Source of the DNA: Gamarada debralockiae
Taxonomy: Eukaryota > Ascomycota > Leotiomycetes > Helotiales > Hyphodiscaceae
Length of the DNA stretch: 60,746 nucleotides
Direction: 5' to 3'
Assembly (NCBI GenBank): GCA_002803225.1
Contig: NXFV01001612.1
Location: forward strand, 1 to 60,746
This document shows, piece by piece, positions 33,000 through 45,694 of the stretch. Every line of letters starts with the position of its first letter. The stretch's first letter is position 1. A program made the position numbers and the translations under genes. The notes beneath the pieces are model-generated. The model did no database searches. It was given only the letters and a program-made list of their open reading frames with translations, and was not told where the DNA came from.

Positions 33000-35900
33000 A
33001 TGGTCGTCATGGCTACGAACGGTAATGGAGCTGAGCAGGCGTACGCACCTGTTCTAACGGCGATGTCGACTATGCGCGATGGTCTGAGGGAGCAGAAAGA
33101 GGCGGCGCATGTCTATCTAGAGAGCTTCCAGAAGTCGGTATGTTGTCGTTGACGTGATGATTTGCGCCTTACCCCGCTGGCATCGTGAGCTCACGAATTT
33201 GCAGACAGAAGCATGGCAGATGACAATCGGAATCTTACAATCTGGAGCTGATGCAGAAGCTAAATTATTCGCAGCCACAACGTTGAAGGGCAAGGTAATG
33301 GAGCTACAACACCCCACTTCATGGAATCTGAAGCTTACTCCCCAGATTACCTACGATATCCAACAAATACCGACCGATGCGCTACCATCCCTTCGAAACC
33401 AGATTTTGGAGCTATTGAAAGTTTTTGCAACAGGGCCACGACCGATTAGGGTCCAGTTATGCGTCTGCTTGGCACATTTAGCTATACAAATGACAGGATG
33501 GAAGGATGTTATGCCAACGGTCATATCAGCGTTGGGCGACGATTCTGATAGCCACGCCTGCATTCTGGATTTCCTGAAAGTTCTTCCCGAAGAAGTCACC
33601 CAAGGACGCAAGATCAATTTGACTGTATGTGGGCCGAAAGACACCATCCTGCGAGCACCAACGACTGGGGTTGGGCGAGAGAATACCTGTATCAGAATCT
33701 AATGCGTCATACTAGGAAGAAGAGCTTTCTCAGAGAACCCAGGAGCTGTTGGGAGATAATGGCCCCCATGTTTTACGGCTTTTAATAAGCTACGCCCAAT
33801 CATCAGGTACGTTACCTTGAAAAGCTGGTTATTTTACCTAACAAGATTTCAGTCTCCGCGGCAACGAATCCCCAACTCCTTGAAGTCATAACATCCTGGT
33901 TGCCCGAAGTTTCAGTGAGCCAAGTGGTGGATTCTCCCCTTCTGAATGTTATGTTCAGTGCTCTGGACCATGACCGATCCTTTGAGGCCGCAACAGACTG
34001 TTTGTGCGCAATTTTTAAGGAGACACGTGATGTGGATGAGTATCTTCCTGTCATCCAGGTTTTACTACCCAGAGTTATTGCTCTACGACCTCGAATCCAT
34101 CAAGCAGCCCAGCAAGAAGATGCGGAGCTTTTCAAGGGTGTTACTCGTATTTTTGCTGAAGCTGGGGAGGCCTGGGTGATTCTCATTGCCAGAGAGCCAA
34201 CAGTCTTCCGGCCCCTTGTTGAGGCAGTATTGGAGTGTTGCGCCAGAGACTTGGATAGGGAGGCCATTGCGTTGACGTTCATATTCTGGTATGAGCTGAA
34301 GCTGTATCTCATTATAGAGAGATACATCGAGGCTCGTATGCAATACGTAGACGTCTTCTCAAAATTGGTTGATATCATGATGAAGCAACTCGAGTACCCC
34401 AGTCCGGATGGCCACAGCGACGGTGCAGGCGATTTGTTCGATGGAGACCGCGAAGCCGAGGAGAAATTCCGCGAATTCCGACATCACATGGGCGACGTTC
34501 TCAAGGATTGCTGCGAGATTATGGGTGTCACGGATTGCCTTACAAAGGTTCTCGACCGTATCAAGACCTGGATGGGTTCCTATGCGAGTCAGGCTCGTCC
34601 GGGTGCAGTACCCCATTGGCAGGAGCTGGAAGCGCCGATTTTCAGCATGCGTGCAATGGGACGAATGGTCGACAAGGATGAGGATATTGTGTTGCCTCAA
34701 ATTATCCCCTTGATCGTACAGATACCTCCCCACGAAAAGCTCCGATTCGCGACGATTATGACCATCGGCCGATATACTGAATGGACATCAGACCATCCGG
34801 AATTCCTTGAAATGCAATTCACCTACATTGTATCTTCCTTCGGAACCGACGACAAGGAGATCGTACGAGCTGCGGCCATGGCCATGAAGTTCTTCTGCAC
34901 TGACTGCAAGCACCTACTAAGTGAACAGGTCCTGCAGCTACAGACTTTCTATGACCAAACTCTGGACAAGTTACCCGATGTCAGCCAAGAAGAGCTTACT
35001 GAGGGAGTCGCATCAGTCGTGGCAGTACAGCAAACAAATCAGATTTATGCTCTAATGAAGCTTTATTGTGATCCTCTGATGGCAAGACTGATGGCAAAGG
35101 CCAACCAAGCCACTGACGACGATGGAAAGCGTGCAATTGCAGGTCTGTATTCCTTACATGCACACGTTGGGAAAGATTTTGCTAACTGTAGAATTAGATC
35201 TCTTACATTTGATCACAATCTTCATTCAGATCGTCACACCATATGTTGAGCCTGGCCAAGAGAATCCAGCTGTCAAGTACTGCCAGGAGATCTTCCCAGT
35301 GTTGTCCAAGATCCTCGATACCTTCCTCGACTTCGTCCCGATCTGTGAGCGAGTTTGTCGGACATGGCGCAACATGGTCATCTCATATCGCACAGCCATG
35401 GCTCCCATGCTCCCTGCGATGGCCAACAAACTCGCAAGTGGATTTGAAGCTTCGAGACAAGGCTGCTTCCTCTGGGTTACAAGCGCCATTCTGCGTGAGT
35501 TCTCTGAGGATCGAGAGCACGTCGATGAGCAGATTACCGAAGCAATCTACGCATTCTTCGAAGCCCAATCAACGAACATGATGCGAATGATGAACGACCT
35601 CCCACCCCGAGATCTCCCCGATGTCATCGAAGACTTCTACCGTCTCCTCACCGATGCCCTGCTCTACTACCCCTACAAGCTCATCCGCTCCGACCTCTTT
35701 TCGCCAATCTTCCAAGCAGCAATTGCGGCCCTAGCTCTCGAGCAACGCGATCCTCTCTCCGCATCCCTCCACTATATCCGCGACGTCATTAGTTACGGCG
35801 GTGACCATCCCCTCCGTTCAAGCGACAGTCCCAACCCACCGGAATCGCAACATTTGGTTCAAGAGCTCATCATGTCGAATGGCGAACATCTCGTCAAGTC

Positions 35901-36228
35901 AATCATGGCAGGCATGATGATTACATTCCCCGATGACTGCTTCTCAGACGGCAGTGCTGCGCTTCTTGGTCTCTTTGAGATCATGCCACAGCAGACTACC
36001 GCGTGGGTTGACAAGACGGTCCGCATGCTACCTCCTGGTACCATAAGAGAAGCCGAGATCGATCGCCTGATGAACGGTATTCGGGAACGTCTTGCGCTTG
36101 GTCCTGATGGGCTTCGTAAAGTTCGCAGTTTGCTACAAGACTTTACAAATACATATCGCCGGAGATACATCGCTCCCAGAGATGGGCTCGGCGCACTCAC
36201 AGCTACGAGATTCCGATTTGCGGGCTAA
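33000..36228 (+). CDS. MTR10: Importin-beta family nuclear import receptor, Mtr10/transportin-3 type
   Basis: This karyopherin carries SR-type/mRNA-binding proteins (such as Npl3 in yeast) into the nucleus. Exons are 33000-33137, 33205-33624, 33716-33806, 33853-35142 and 35198-36228 (2970 nt, 989 aa). It starts MVVMATNGNGAEQAYAPVL; a second in-frame ATG at 33009 is equally plausible. Helical HEAT-repeat text runs throughout, with Mtr10-typical TEAWQMTIGILQ, FWYELKLYLI, HWQELEAPIFSMRAMGRMV and the C-terminal LLQDFTNTYRRRYIAPRDGL. All joins are in frame; the intron before exon 5 has gctaac. It appears intact and is a housekeeping gene. Confidence 0.93.
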
Positions 36229-37291
36229 GCTGCGAGTCTGTTGCGTCTAGACTCTTTGTATTTGGGCTCCGGGTTTGACTTCGAGATTTCGTTGCATGGC
36301 ATAGCGAGTTGGAGGGCTGGATGGGCAGGACATTTCTCTTTCTCTTTTTCCCCTTGTTTTATTTCCCTTGTTTTCTAGATTTCAGACCGATGAGGGTGTG
36401 GTGGAGGTGAATGGCATGGAATGATAAGGCGGTATGGAATGAAATTATGAGCTGAGCGATGAACGAACGATGGGATGGAGTGATGGTGAGCGAGCGGTGA
36501 CGAGATGTGAATAATGGAGTATGGAATTCTAAACAGGTAAATACTGATGCTGGGCCTATTGGGTGAAGAGCAAGCAAGCACAAGAGATGCTTAACGTGAT
36601 GTCAATGGAGTGACGAAGAGATGAATAAGACAAAAGCTTGGAAGGGAATGAACGGTCGATATCAAATAGAATTGGCAATACATATTCTCATACTCTTTTA
36701 CTCTAGAGCTTTCTCTTATCTTTGTCCTGCAATATCCTCGAGCTTTGGTGATGAGAGAGGGGACATCTGCACGTCTCGATCACCCCAAATGGCCAAGTCA
36801 ACATATTCACACCCAAAATGATCCATACCACCCTAGTCGTTCACCACATTCATAAAAACCAAAATACGGGCAGAGAAAATGATTAACCTGTCACCCGGTC
36901 TCAGAAAGCATATTTGCAATTTCTTCTTTATTATTATACCTGTACATTTGTAGCCAGAGCCGGTTCATAGAAACGCCAACGCCTTCTCTCGTGATTCATG
37001 AATCATCCGCCCTGTGTTCTGAGCCACATAAACGCCAGCTAACCAACCAATCTCATCCATGAAATGACACGGACGTGTCCAACCCCCCGCCCTCCCCCCT
37101 GGGATGTGGCTCTAAAAAGAAGTGAATTTTGGGCCAGATGCAGAGGGACCTGAGTGTGATGTGACCGACAAGCGAGGGCGGCGTGAGAAGAGGCCACATG
37201 AAAGAGCCATTTAGAAAAACAATCGAAAACAATATCTCTCACAGGATTGCCAGCCTCACGAACCCGTCTCAGAACCACAAGATGGGACCGT
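36229..37291. other. Gene-free interval between convergent genes
   Basis: These 1.06 kb hold only short low-complexity frames. The segment at 36370-36500 is repetitive in composition (short tgga/gatg words), probably importin 3' flank. Confidence 0.5.
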
Positions 37292-39935
37292 CTAGTTTGC
37301 TGGAAGCAAGAGCTTAGAGCAGTACATCAGCTCAAAGCATCGACAATCGGCCAGATCAAAGGTGGAATTGGTTTGGGCGCTCTGGACTTGGTGGTCTGTT
37401 TTATTGTTAGCAGTTTTCTAGTAGGATTCGACGCTATGAGCACTTACAAGTCATGTTCAACTCGGCAAAATAGTTGACCGCCTTCTCATTATCGGGAGTA
37501 GGATCAACAACCAACATTCCATCCTCTGCTCTCGAGCGAGTCTTCGGTGGGGCATTTCTGTATCTAAGAAGCATGATCAGGTGGTTGATGGTCTTCTCGC
37601 CTTGAGAGATATATGTCTCCTGCCCTTTGCTAAGTGGCCACGAGCCCTTGAAGTTATCTTGTTGCCAGTACGTAAAAAGCCAAGTGCTTTTCTCGACGCA
37701 ATTGAGGATTATGAGAGCGATCAAGAAAGTCTCGAAGAAGGAGTCAGGATCTCGTCGTAGCAGGCGCTTCTCCAGGTTGCTGAGGACCTCCTTGCAAAGC
37801 TGCGAGGCTTTCTTTTCGGCTGCAGCATTGATCTGGAGATCGAGTAGGTGGGTGACAGCCTCGTCGTTGCTGATCTTTGGTCCACTTCCTGGAGGGGCAC
37901 CGTTGTCAACTTTCTCAGAGAAAGTCCAGCGGAGCTCCGAGGCGACGAAGATGTGTACAGTTGCCCAGAGCTCTATAGCATCTGACAACAAGTGGTCTTG
38001 CTTCTCAAGTGCCAGATTCTGTGCCAGGCGGAGGGTGGTTTGCATGAAATGAGATGGTTCTTTTTCGATGTAGCGCGAAACCATTCTCTTCAGGTAAGCG
38101 TCCAATTTCGAGGGAATGTCATCATTATCGTCGAGGACACGAAGGGTGCCACTAGCAAAGTCACCGGAGAGACCGGGGTCAATGTTGCCTTCATTTGGCT
38201 GCTGAGCTTCGAGGGCATTGAATGAAGCGTAGATCGTAGTCTCTGGGGCTGGGAAGTGCGATGCCTCAATTTGGTACGGGGCGATATGAAATGCGGCACG
38301 TTCCTTGAGGTTCTTCACACCGTTATGAGCGAGTACAACATGCAATCCGCAAGAGTACAGCTCAAAATTTTCGGCCAACTTGGTACGGATGCAAGCATTC
38401 TTCCATAGTCGTGGCTGGTCGACGGCCTTACAAGTGTCGCAAGGATCCCCGAGAGAACAAGTCTTCCGAAGCATTCTGCAGCGAACGCAAGCACCACTCT
38501 TTCGGACGCTCTGGACTTCCCTTCGTCTCTCGGTGGTGAATTTTCCACGAACTCGTTGCTTGATTGACTTCTCTCCGTTGCCAAGTTCTGTGGCGAACTC
38601 GGTGGCGATTGGGACCATTGCAAGACGAGGATATGAAGGTGCTCTAGCTGGCGCGGGGCTATCAATGTTCTGCTCGACGTTCTCCGGTTCTGGATACATG
38701 CTAGCCATTCCCTCAAAGTTTTGCCATGATGATTGCTGTTCATGACTACTATTGTAGAAGTTATCCGACATGACAGTGTCTCCTTCATGAAGCTCTTGCG
38801 CGATAGATTTGGTCTCAGGCATATTCTGGTCGTCTGCTAGGAGTTGAGGGTCGACCATCGAAGGAATGTAACGAGCTGCTGCTGCCGCGGCCATGCTAGT
38901 CGCTGCCATAGCCAGATTGGGGGAATTTGATCGGGAATCAATCATGGGAGTGTGGAAGTTCACAGCTGCAGGAGATGCCTCGCTTTCTCGACATACGGCC
39001 TTTTGGCTTGTTGCTGCTATGGGTCAGTAAAGCTCTTGAATTATGGGGTGAAGGCTCACTCTTCTTCTCGCGCTGTACACGTTGTTCATAGCTCACTGGT
39101 GGATTGTCCAAGGTGTATTGTTCTTGTAGTTCAAGTCGGTCGGCACGTGGTTCTGGGGTTCCATTGCTTCCATTCGCACCCGGATGTCCGTCATGCTTCT
39201 CACTGGTAACCATTTGTCGGGATACCTCGGCCAGGGTTTCAAGGGCAGTCCAACTGCGTGGGTGTGAACCAATAGGAAGGTCAACAGTAGGACCATTCAT
39301 CTGTATACTTCCGTTGTGGCGGGCGTCGGCGTTCGATGGCATGTTGTTGAGAGCTAACAGGGCTTCTCGCCGGTGCTCGAGGCTGATTGCAGGACATTTC
39401 TTGATCAAATGTGTTGTGAGACTATCGATGCGTCCTTTAGGGAATCTTTCGCCGCACGATTTGCAGGTGTGTTGATATCGGTTACTGGAATCGTTGAGTT
39501 TCGCACCTCTCTCAAAGTATCGAAGGATCAACGCTATGAAGCAGTCAGCAAATTAATTCTAAATCAGAAGTCCAGTATCAAGTAAATACGTGTGGCTTTA
39601 AAGAAATGAATATCGAAGCAATGGGATGAGAGGCATTGAGAGGTAGGGGTAGCCGTTGGGTCGTCGAGGCCTCAAGGTAAATCTGATCATTCAAAGACCT
39701 CGAGACGGGTAATTTGTGCAACGAGAGACGAGGGAGGGGAGCTGAACTAGAGGCAAAGAAGTGCAATGCTGCGGATTGAGAGATAGAGCGCACTCTCCTC
39801 AAGCTCTCTCATCTCGATCTATCGTACAGAATGAATGTACACATTCACTGCCTCGAGACTCATGTCTGGGGCCTCGTGCAACGAGGAACAAATTGAGACA
39901 TAGAGTTAACACGTACGATTTGGCTTGCGACCCAT
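37292..39935 (-). CDS. Transcription factor with N-terminal BED-like finger plus Zn2Cys6 cluster
   Basis: This is a nuclear regulator of 721 aa with two different zinc modules. Minus-strand exons are 39935-39917, 39533-39060, 39016-37448 and 37395-37292 (2166 nt). The first exon is only 19 nt (MGRKPN plus one base), followed by a 383-nt intron. It joins into PLILRYFERGAKLND and a BED/C2HC-like finger: Cys30, Cys33, His48 and Cys53 within QHTCKSCGERFPKGRIDSLT. A long Ser/Ala-rich linker leads to the zinc cluster at Cys341, 344, 351, 357, 360 and 373 (ACVRCRMLRKTCSLGDPCDT). A helical C-terminal regulatory region follows. The head and double-zinc layout are recognisable from other filamentous ascomycetes; the targets are unknown to me. 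Confidence 0.85.
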
Positions 39936-40883
39936 CTTGAAGACAGGATTTTCTCCCCCTTGCTCGAGAAGTACCAGTTGTTATGTTGGATTAGAGTCTG
40001 CCCTTCGAGAACGATGGTATGAATTGGACGGGCACTATCATTTGCGGTGAGAGAATTCAAGGCGGGCGGTGACGGATTAGTGCCAATGGCGCTTAATTTA
40101 GCTCGGCCTCCGGGTGCCGAGCGCGCTTAATATTCGTCGCCCTTAGCAAAAACAATCGTTCAGCTAGCATCAGCGATCCACAAAAGTTCTTCGACGGCCT
40201 TAATCCTACTCCTGATATCATCCAGATCTGATTGCTCAATCAGAATGAGCAAATCAAGCCTTGTTTTCTCCGGAGGACCCCTTCCAATCTTCGATCGCTG
40301 AACTACCGGTAGGTTGAGGAATTGGCTATGTCATGTATGCGGTACTTCAAGTTTGCTAGGGCTCTGGTCCCCGAAATCCCAGAACCGAAAATATGTATTG
40401 AGCTCTATTCACAACATTAACGTCCATCTCTTTTAATCCTGAGGGTAGCTGTCTTTGACAGACAGCCTCTATCGAACTACCCAACCTAATTGTCTGCTGA
40501 ACAATGCACTCGACCTTTGAGCCAGCAGTAGACCAAGAGGACCTCTTTACATTTTGAGGTGACCCGCTAAATGGTACGGATTCTGTGGATATTTACATCT
40601 AGTATACTCTTTAGGGAAGCTTCTCGATTCTACCTACCAGCACGAATTATTTCTGCCAGTCAAACATTAGCAGCATGATCGCTCTACCGAACTCAATTAT
40701 GCATGGCGCTTAGTTTTCCATCCAGTTCCTATGAATTTAGACCGTGGACCATTGGTCGTTTCTAAAATTATGCGAACCCTAGGCGTTCATCCATATGTCT
40801 ACATTCATAATGGCTTTTCCCAGCTGCCAAGAAACGCCGATGTTCTCTCCTATTCGAATTTCCACCTGATCTCTACTGCGACT
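39936..40883. other. Gene-free interval between divergent genes
   Basis: These 948 bp are promoter sequence for the double-zinc regulator and for the small membrane protein. No clear motif or gene is seen. Confidence 0.5.
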
Positions 40884-41156
40884 ATGGCTATTACCTCAAT
40901 CATCAAACGCGAATGCGCAAACACGGACGGCTATATCTGCTACTCAATTCCAATCCCGGCCGTAATTGGGATCGTTTTGGGAAGTGCTACATTTCTCCTC
41001 GTCCTCGCTTTGATCATATTTCCGTACGTACGCAGGCGCAGACGGATCAATAAACGCAAGATGGGCGAGTTATATGAGGACGATGACGGGAGGGCTATGC
41101 GGTATGTTGGTACTGCAAAAGCGGAGCCAATTGCATCCAATCCGAATGCGTATTAA
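40884..41156 (+). CDS. Small single-span membrane protein, unknown function
   Basis: This is an intronless frame of 90 aa. A short N-terminal part carries two Cys (about 11 and 19). One membrane span follows (about 25-47, IPIPAVIGIVLGSATFLLVL onward), then a strong positive stop-transfer run (RRRRR), an acidic patch (ELYEDDD) and a polar tail. Orientation is probably N-outside with a cytosolic tail, by the positive-inside rule. I do not recognise the family. The start at 40884 follows a long open stretch beginning at 40731, whose upstream part looks non-coding. The membrane-plus-charge pattern argues for a real gene, but it could be lineage-specific. Confidence 0.55.
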   Translation: MAITSIIKRECANTDGYICYSIPIPAVIGIVLGSATFLLVLALIIFPYVRRRRRINKRKMGELYEDDDGRAMRYVGTAKAEPIASNPNAY

Positions 41157-42332
41157 GTCTACGGTAAGTCGTTCTTTCTAGGTAATTGATGATAAAACTG
41201 ATAATTTCTTGGTTAATAGGATACCGATTAATTACCATTTGAGCTGTGCATGACGGATGGGATGCCGGGACGTAGTGATATTCGCGATGAAGACTGCTGA
41301 CACCGTGTTGAACGCATCGAAATATGTACCATGTTCCACAGTTCACGGAGTGATGGTGCAGGCTGGGCCCTCGGATGGTATTCATAATGTGGGGCACAAC
41401 ATATCAAGGGAGAACATCAAATATCCAGCGAGTGCATGACAGGTTGAAGGAACTGAAATATGTGTCGAGGGATATATCATCTTCAATATTTGCAAATGTT
41501 AAACTATTTGGGTAGATTGCCTAGTATGCAAAAGGCGCATGAAAACTAAACGCACTATGGGCAAAAGTGAATCCCGTCTAAATGCCACATCAGAAATTTA
41601 TTTCCTCCCATCTCTCTCTAGACCTGGTTCTAGAAATTTAACCCAGAAACGATACAATCCATCCCTACGCCTGGTTATGTATTCAAAAATTCTAATTTGT
41701 TTCTATCAAAGCAGTAATAACGTCAACTAAACTATCAGTGTGTCATGGCAAGTACACCGAGTCCGTGAATGAAAATTTTAATGGTAGTGGTATTACGAGG
41801 TTCTCTTGGGCTGAAAATTCTACTCTCTTCTCACCTACATAGTCACCCAAGGCTTTACCCACACTAGTAATAATATAGACTCCCCCACTTTAAAGAGCTT
41901 TAAGTATAACTTAGTTATGTAATTTAAAGTACATTTCTTATTATCAAATAAACCCTTTAAACCCTTTTGACAGACCTTTTGCCCAAAGAGGAGATTTACC
42001 CTTCGTACGGGTTTCCCTGCTCCCTTATTGACTGAGACGTGACAGTTGGAGCGCTGGGCTTATAACCTGTTGAAAGGTCAGGGCAATTATAGTAATAGTG
42101 ACAGTATAGAGTAGAGACGTTAGATTGATGAGCTTGATGGACTGGGGCTTTTTCTTTAATTATATAAATAAGTTATCGAATGATGAAGAGAGTGTTAGAG
42201 CTCTCTCAGTCTCGTTATAATTAATCATTGCAGTAAGCGCAGTGATTACGTAAGCAATTTCTGACAACAATCACCAGACGCGAACTTTCCAGGGCAATTC
42301 CCTTGTTTTCCGCGCCAACTCATTAGGACAAA
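41157..42332. other. AT-rich gene-free interval with possible element debris
   Basis: These 1.18 kb are very AT-rich from about 41690 to 42000. From about 42050 to 42250 the text resembles an LTR promoter (TATAAATAAG at about 42166, then a CTCTCTC run). No gene is seen. Confidence 0.4.
42050..42250 (+). repeat. Possible LTR-like remnant
   Basis: A TG-starting segment (TGACAGTTGGAGCG) is followed about 120 bp on by a TATA-like TATAAATAAG and a C/T-rich transcript-start-like stretch, the order found in LTR promoters. No partner LTR, target duplication or retroelement protein was seen, so this is weak. Confidence 0.2.
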
Positions 42333-44035
42333 ATGGACTACAACTCCCTCCACGGCCCCGGAATATTAAACTTCTCCTCCCCGTCTCCACGTAAATCTTC
42401 CCTTATCCCCTCCTCCAATAAACCCTCGCAAACTAACGCAAACAGACCGTCTCCCAACTGTCTCGGCCGCGCAAGCATTAAACGAACTCAATACATCCGC
42501 GACGCGATGTATTTCTACTGGCTTGAGAGATTTAGATGTGGTGTTGCAGAATCGCGATCCGCTTGAGGGCGATGCGTTCTTTGGTGGAGTTTCGAGGGGG
42601 AAGGTTACGGAGGTTTGGGGTCCGCCGGGCGTGGGGAAGACGACGCTTGGGTATGGGTTGAGTAAATGGAATGAGTATGGGACTGATGAGTTTGGAATAG
42701 GATGCAGTTAGCGACCAGTGCTTTACAGGCTGGTGAGGGTGTTGTTTGGGTAGGTCAGTTATTTCCCAGATTCTTCGTCACGTGAGGGCTCTTTTTGGAG
42801 TTCTCCTGAACGCCAGCGATGTCGAATCGCCTGTCGAATTGCTTCTTCATATTGTCTCACGAGTGGCAACTTGTGGTCCTCTCCAACGTTCATCATGTCA
42901 GATACTTACAAGGTTCCAGATGCATCCCATCCCATCCCAGGGCATAGATTCTCTCAAATATTAACCTCTTTCCAACCAACAATGCTCCAGACGACTGCTC
43001 TAGCTTCAAGCCCGCCATTACCTCGATCCTTGTCAGACCTCCTTGACAACCTCACTCACTTCTCAACACCCACTCTCGCCCACCTCATCGCATTGCTCAC
43101 ACACCCAACCGCCGTCTTCCCACCACCGAAGACAAGTCTGATCGTTATCGACTCACTGTCAACCTTGATCAGCAATGCATTCCCCCGAAATGTCAACGCA
43201 ACAGCAACACCCAGGAAGCCTGGTGCTCCCAACCCCTCATCCCGCAAATTCCCAATTCTCCAATACCTAATCAACTCCTTCCAAAAGCTAGCCGCAACAC
43301 GCCACATCGCCGTCGTCATCCTTTCTCAATGCATAACGAAGATGCGTCCTGGTGCTGGCGCCGCCTTGGTACCGGCCATCAACACAACTGCTTGGGAACA
43401 GGGACTTGGGTGCAGAATTGCTTTGTTTAGGGATTGGGGCTGGGATGATGAGGAAGGAAGGGAACTGACAGAGGTCAGATTGACGGAGGTAGTGAAGGCT
43501 GAGGGAATTGCGATGGCTGGTGGTAGGAGGAGGCTGGTTGGTTTCACGATTGGGGAGGTAGGTGATCATTTATTCCAGCTGCGGCATTTCCTTCTCAACG
43601 TTCCCCGCACCTCACATCTTATTACAGGCAGGACTACAACCCCTCACTCTCCTCACTATCCCAATGCAGCTCCAAGACCAGATCCCCCACCACGCAATAC
43701 CAAAGCAGAATCCCATCGAAAGCCCATCCATCCCTCTCCCACAAAAACGAAAGCTCTCAGCCACCGACCTCGAGATACCAGACAGCGAAGGCGAAGACGA
43801 TGAAGATTATGGATGGGCGGAAGAAGACGAAGAGGACATACCACCCATGCCACCACAATGGCAGGGAAGCGAGGATATCTTGGTATCTCCTGAAGGTGAA
43901 TTGGAGGGCGATGACGAGGGAATTGAGAAGGAAGAGGAGGAGCAGCCTAGAAAAGAGGCTGGTAAAGGCGGTGAGGGGTATTCAGATGCTGGGAGAGGTG
44001 TTGTGGAAGATAGTGAGGATGAACTGGCTCTTTGA
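42333..44035 (+). CDS. RecA/RAD51-paralogue ATPase (Rad55/Rhp55-like) with acidic tail
   Basis: This is a RecA-fold protein of the kind that assists Rad51 in homologous recombination. Exons are 42333-42390, 42446-42650, 42701-42753, 42920-43557 and 43628-44035 (1362 nt, 453 aa); every join keeps frame. Walker A is GPPGVGKTT (78-86), preceded by GLRDLDVVL and FFGGVSRGKVTEVWG, the usual RecA-family lead-in. Walker B is SLIVIDSLSTLI (about residue 180), followed by the loop LSQCITKMRPG. The last exon is not part of the ATPase core: KRKLSATDLEIPDSEGEDDE and a Glu-rich tail. Rad55/Rhp55-type is the best guess; other paralogue classes (Rad57, XRCC3-like) cannot be excluded by eye. Confidence 0.82.
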
Positions 44036-45694
44036 TGAAATGAATGAAGTGAATCATTGACTCGTAATGGAGGAATGGCACAGACGAAAGGTAATGATGG
44101 CCAGCTGTGGGTCTCTTTCATATCCTTTTTCAGTGATGCCAGAGAAGACGAATTAGTGTAACTTTCTGCAGCGCGAGGTCCCAAATCCGAGCCGAAGTGC
44201 ATCCTGCTGATGTGAAATATTTGTCACGGAAGCTCCTCGAGCGACGATTCACCATTTCTTCTGTCTCAAAGTTTGAATTTAACTTTGGGCAAAGAGAAGG
44301 GTGATTGAGCTGTGGTGTGCACAATGCATCTGTATCAACAAAATTAGGGTCTTGCTCTATTTCATGATCCAAATGACACGTCCTCCCGAAAAGAGGGCTG
44401 TGTCATGCGGAGATCTTTCCCCTACTTACAAGTCACGTGGGCAATCCGGCTTCCATAGTTTGTGGTTTGTCTGGCATAAGTATGACTCGTTGGGTGTATA
44501 GTAGCATTTTCAGAAAGCCTGTAGCTCTGGTCTTGTTTTAATTCAGACTGCAACCGATCCTTCATAATATATTCTGGGGTGTCACCTTGCTTTTCTATCG
44601 TCACACTAAATCACCCCAGAACGTAAAATTCCTCTTCTGTAGAGGTCGACTACTTCTACAATACAAACTTGCCGGAAAAAGCTCCCGGGGAATCTGCTGC
44701 ATCTTCATAAAAGAGATACGAATTCGGTAAAAGCGTTTCATTCGCTCAGCCACTTCAGCAACGATATTCCGGTCGGATCTTTAAAAACCTACAGCTACTC
44801 TCGATACTTGGATGGAACAGTGGAGGAGATGAACCAGAACCTTAGTGAATATAAGGTATGAAAAGAAGATTAAAGTCAAGGACACAAGCATGTGGAGAGA
44901 ATAGCTTGCCGGCCTAAGTTCGAAGGCTCCCACGCGGTACGAAGGAACCACTATAGAGCTAAACCCAAAGGCCCTTCAATGTCACCAGGACCTCTACAAA
45001 GCAGAGAGTGCTATACTTATCCGGTTACGTACGGGGGTCCTTGGAACACTCCGCTTAGCCGGCTACGCGTGCGTGGCATTTCGGAGGTATGTCTGTGTGT
45101 GGGTTCGGGCCTGAAAGGTCCCTCACTTCCTGTTATGCTGCCACCTCTTCGAAGAGTAGCTGCAAGAGCTTTAGAGGCTCCTAGAAGGGAGGCTACTATT
45201 AGTTCAGTAGCTCCTTAGCAACGTATTTCTTGTAAAAGAGACAGCTAGATGGGTAATTCGCTTGTGATGGTTCCCACAATTCGCCCTAGCGGATACTCTC
45301 CTCTATGGCTAGGTAGCACCTGGCCACAGGACCCACTTGGTTATCATAGGTGGCACAAAAGCCAGAAGGAGGCGAAACGGACGGTTTAAGGGTTTTCCCT
45401 AGTGTAAACTAGTTTTCCTTAGCACTAGACTTATTGGCTTCCTACATGGCTTAGCCGAAATGGGGTAAGAACATAATATACTTTTAAAAAAAATAGTAAT
45501 AAAAGTATTTTAAATTTTGAAAAATTAGTTTTAAGATAAAGTTAGTCTTATTTCACTAGCGTTTATACTCATTTCTTTACAAAGCTTTAAAGTGAGGCGA
45601 GAATATTTTTTAAGTGGCGAAGACTTCTGGGAACAGACCGTACAAGAGCTCCTCAAATATATAACTATCTCCTTCCGTGCTGTACAGACATTTT
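44036..45694. other. Gene-free interval with degraded repeat-like sequence
   Basis: The first half has no features beyond a CACGTG at about 44436. From about 44880 the sequence changes character (see the repeat entry), ending in an AT tract at 45480-45560. No gene is supported. Confidence 0.45.
44880..45560. repeat. CTAG/TAGC-rich degenerate sequence, possible element relic
   Basis: The sequence is dense in ctag/gcta words and short near-duplicates (ccctagtg, ctagtt, ctaggt) and ends in an A/T run. A 108-codon open frame at 44892 has no recognisable features. It is judged a worn repeat from style alone; no terminal repeats were found. Confidence 0.25.

Noticed and set aside
44892..45218. 108-codon plus-strand frame
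   Set aside because: Lies in CTAG-rich worn sequence with low protein-like quality; treated as repeat debris.
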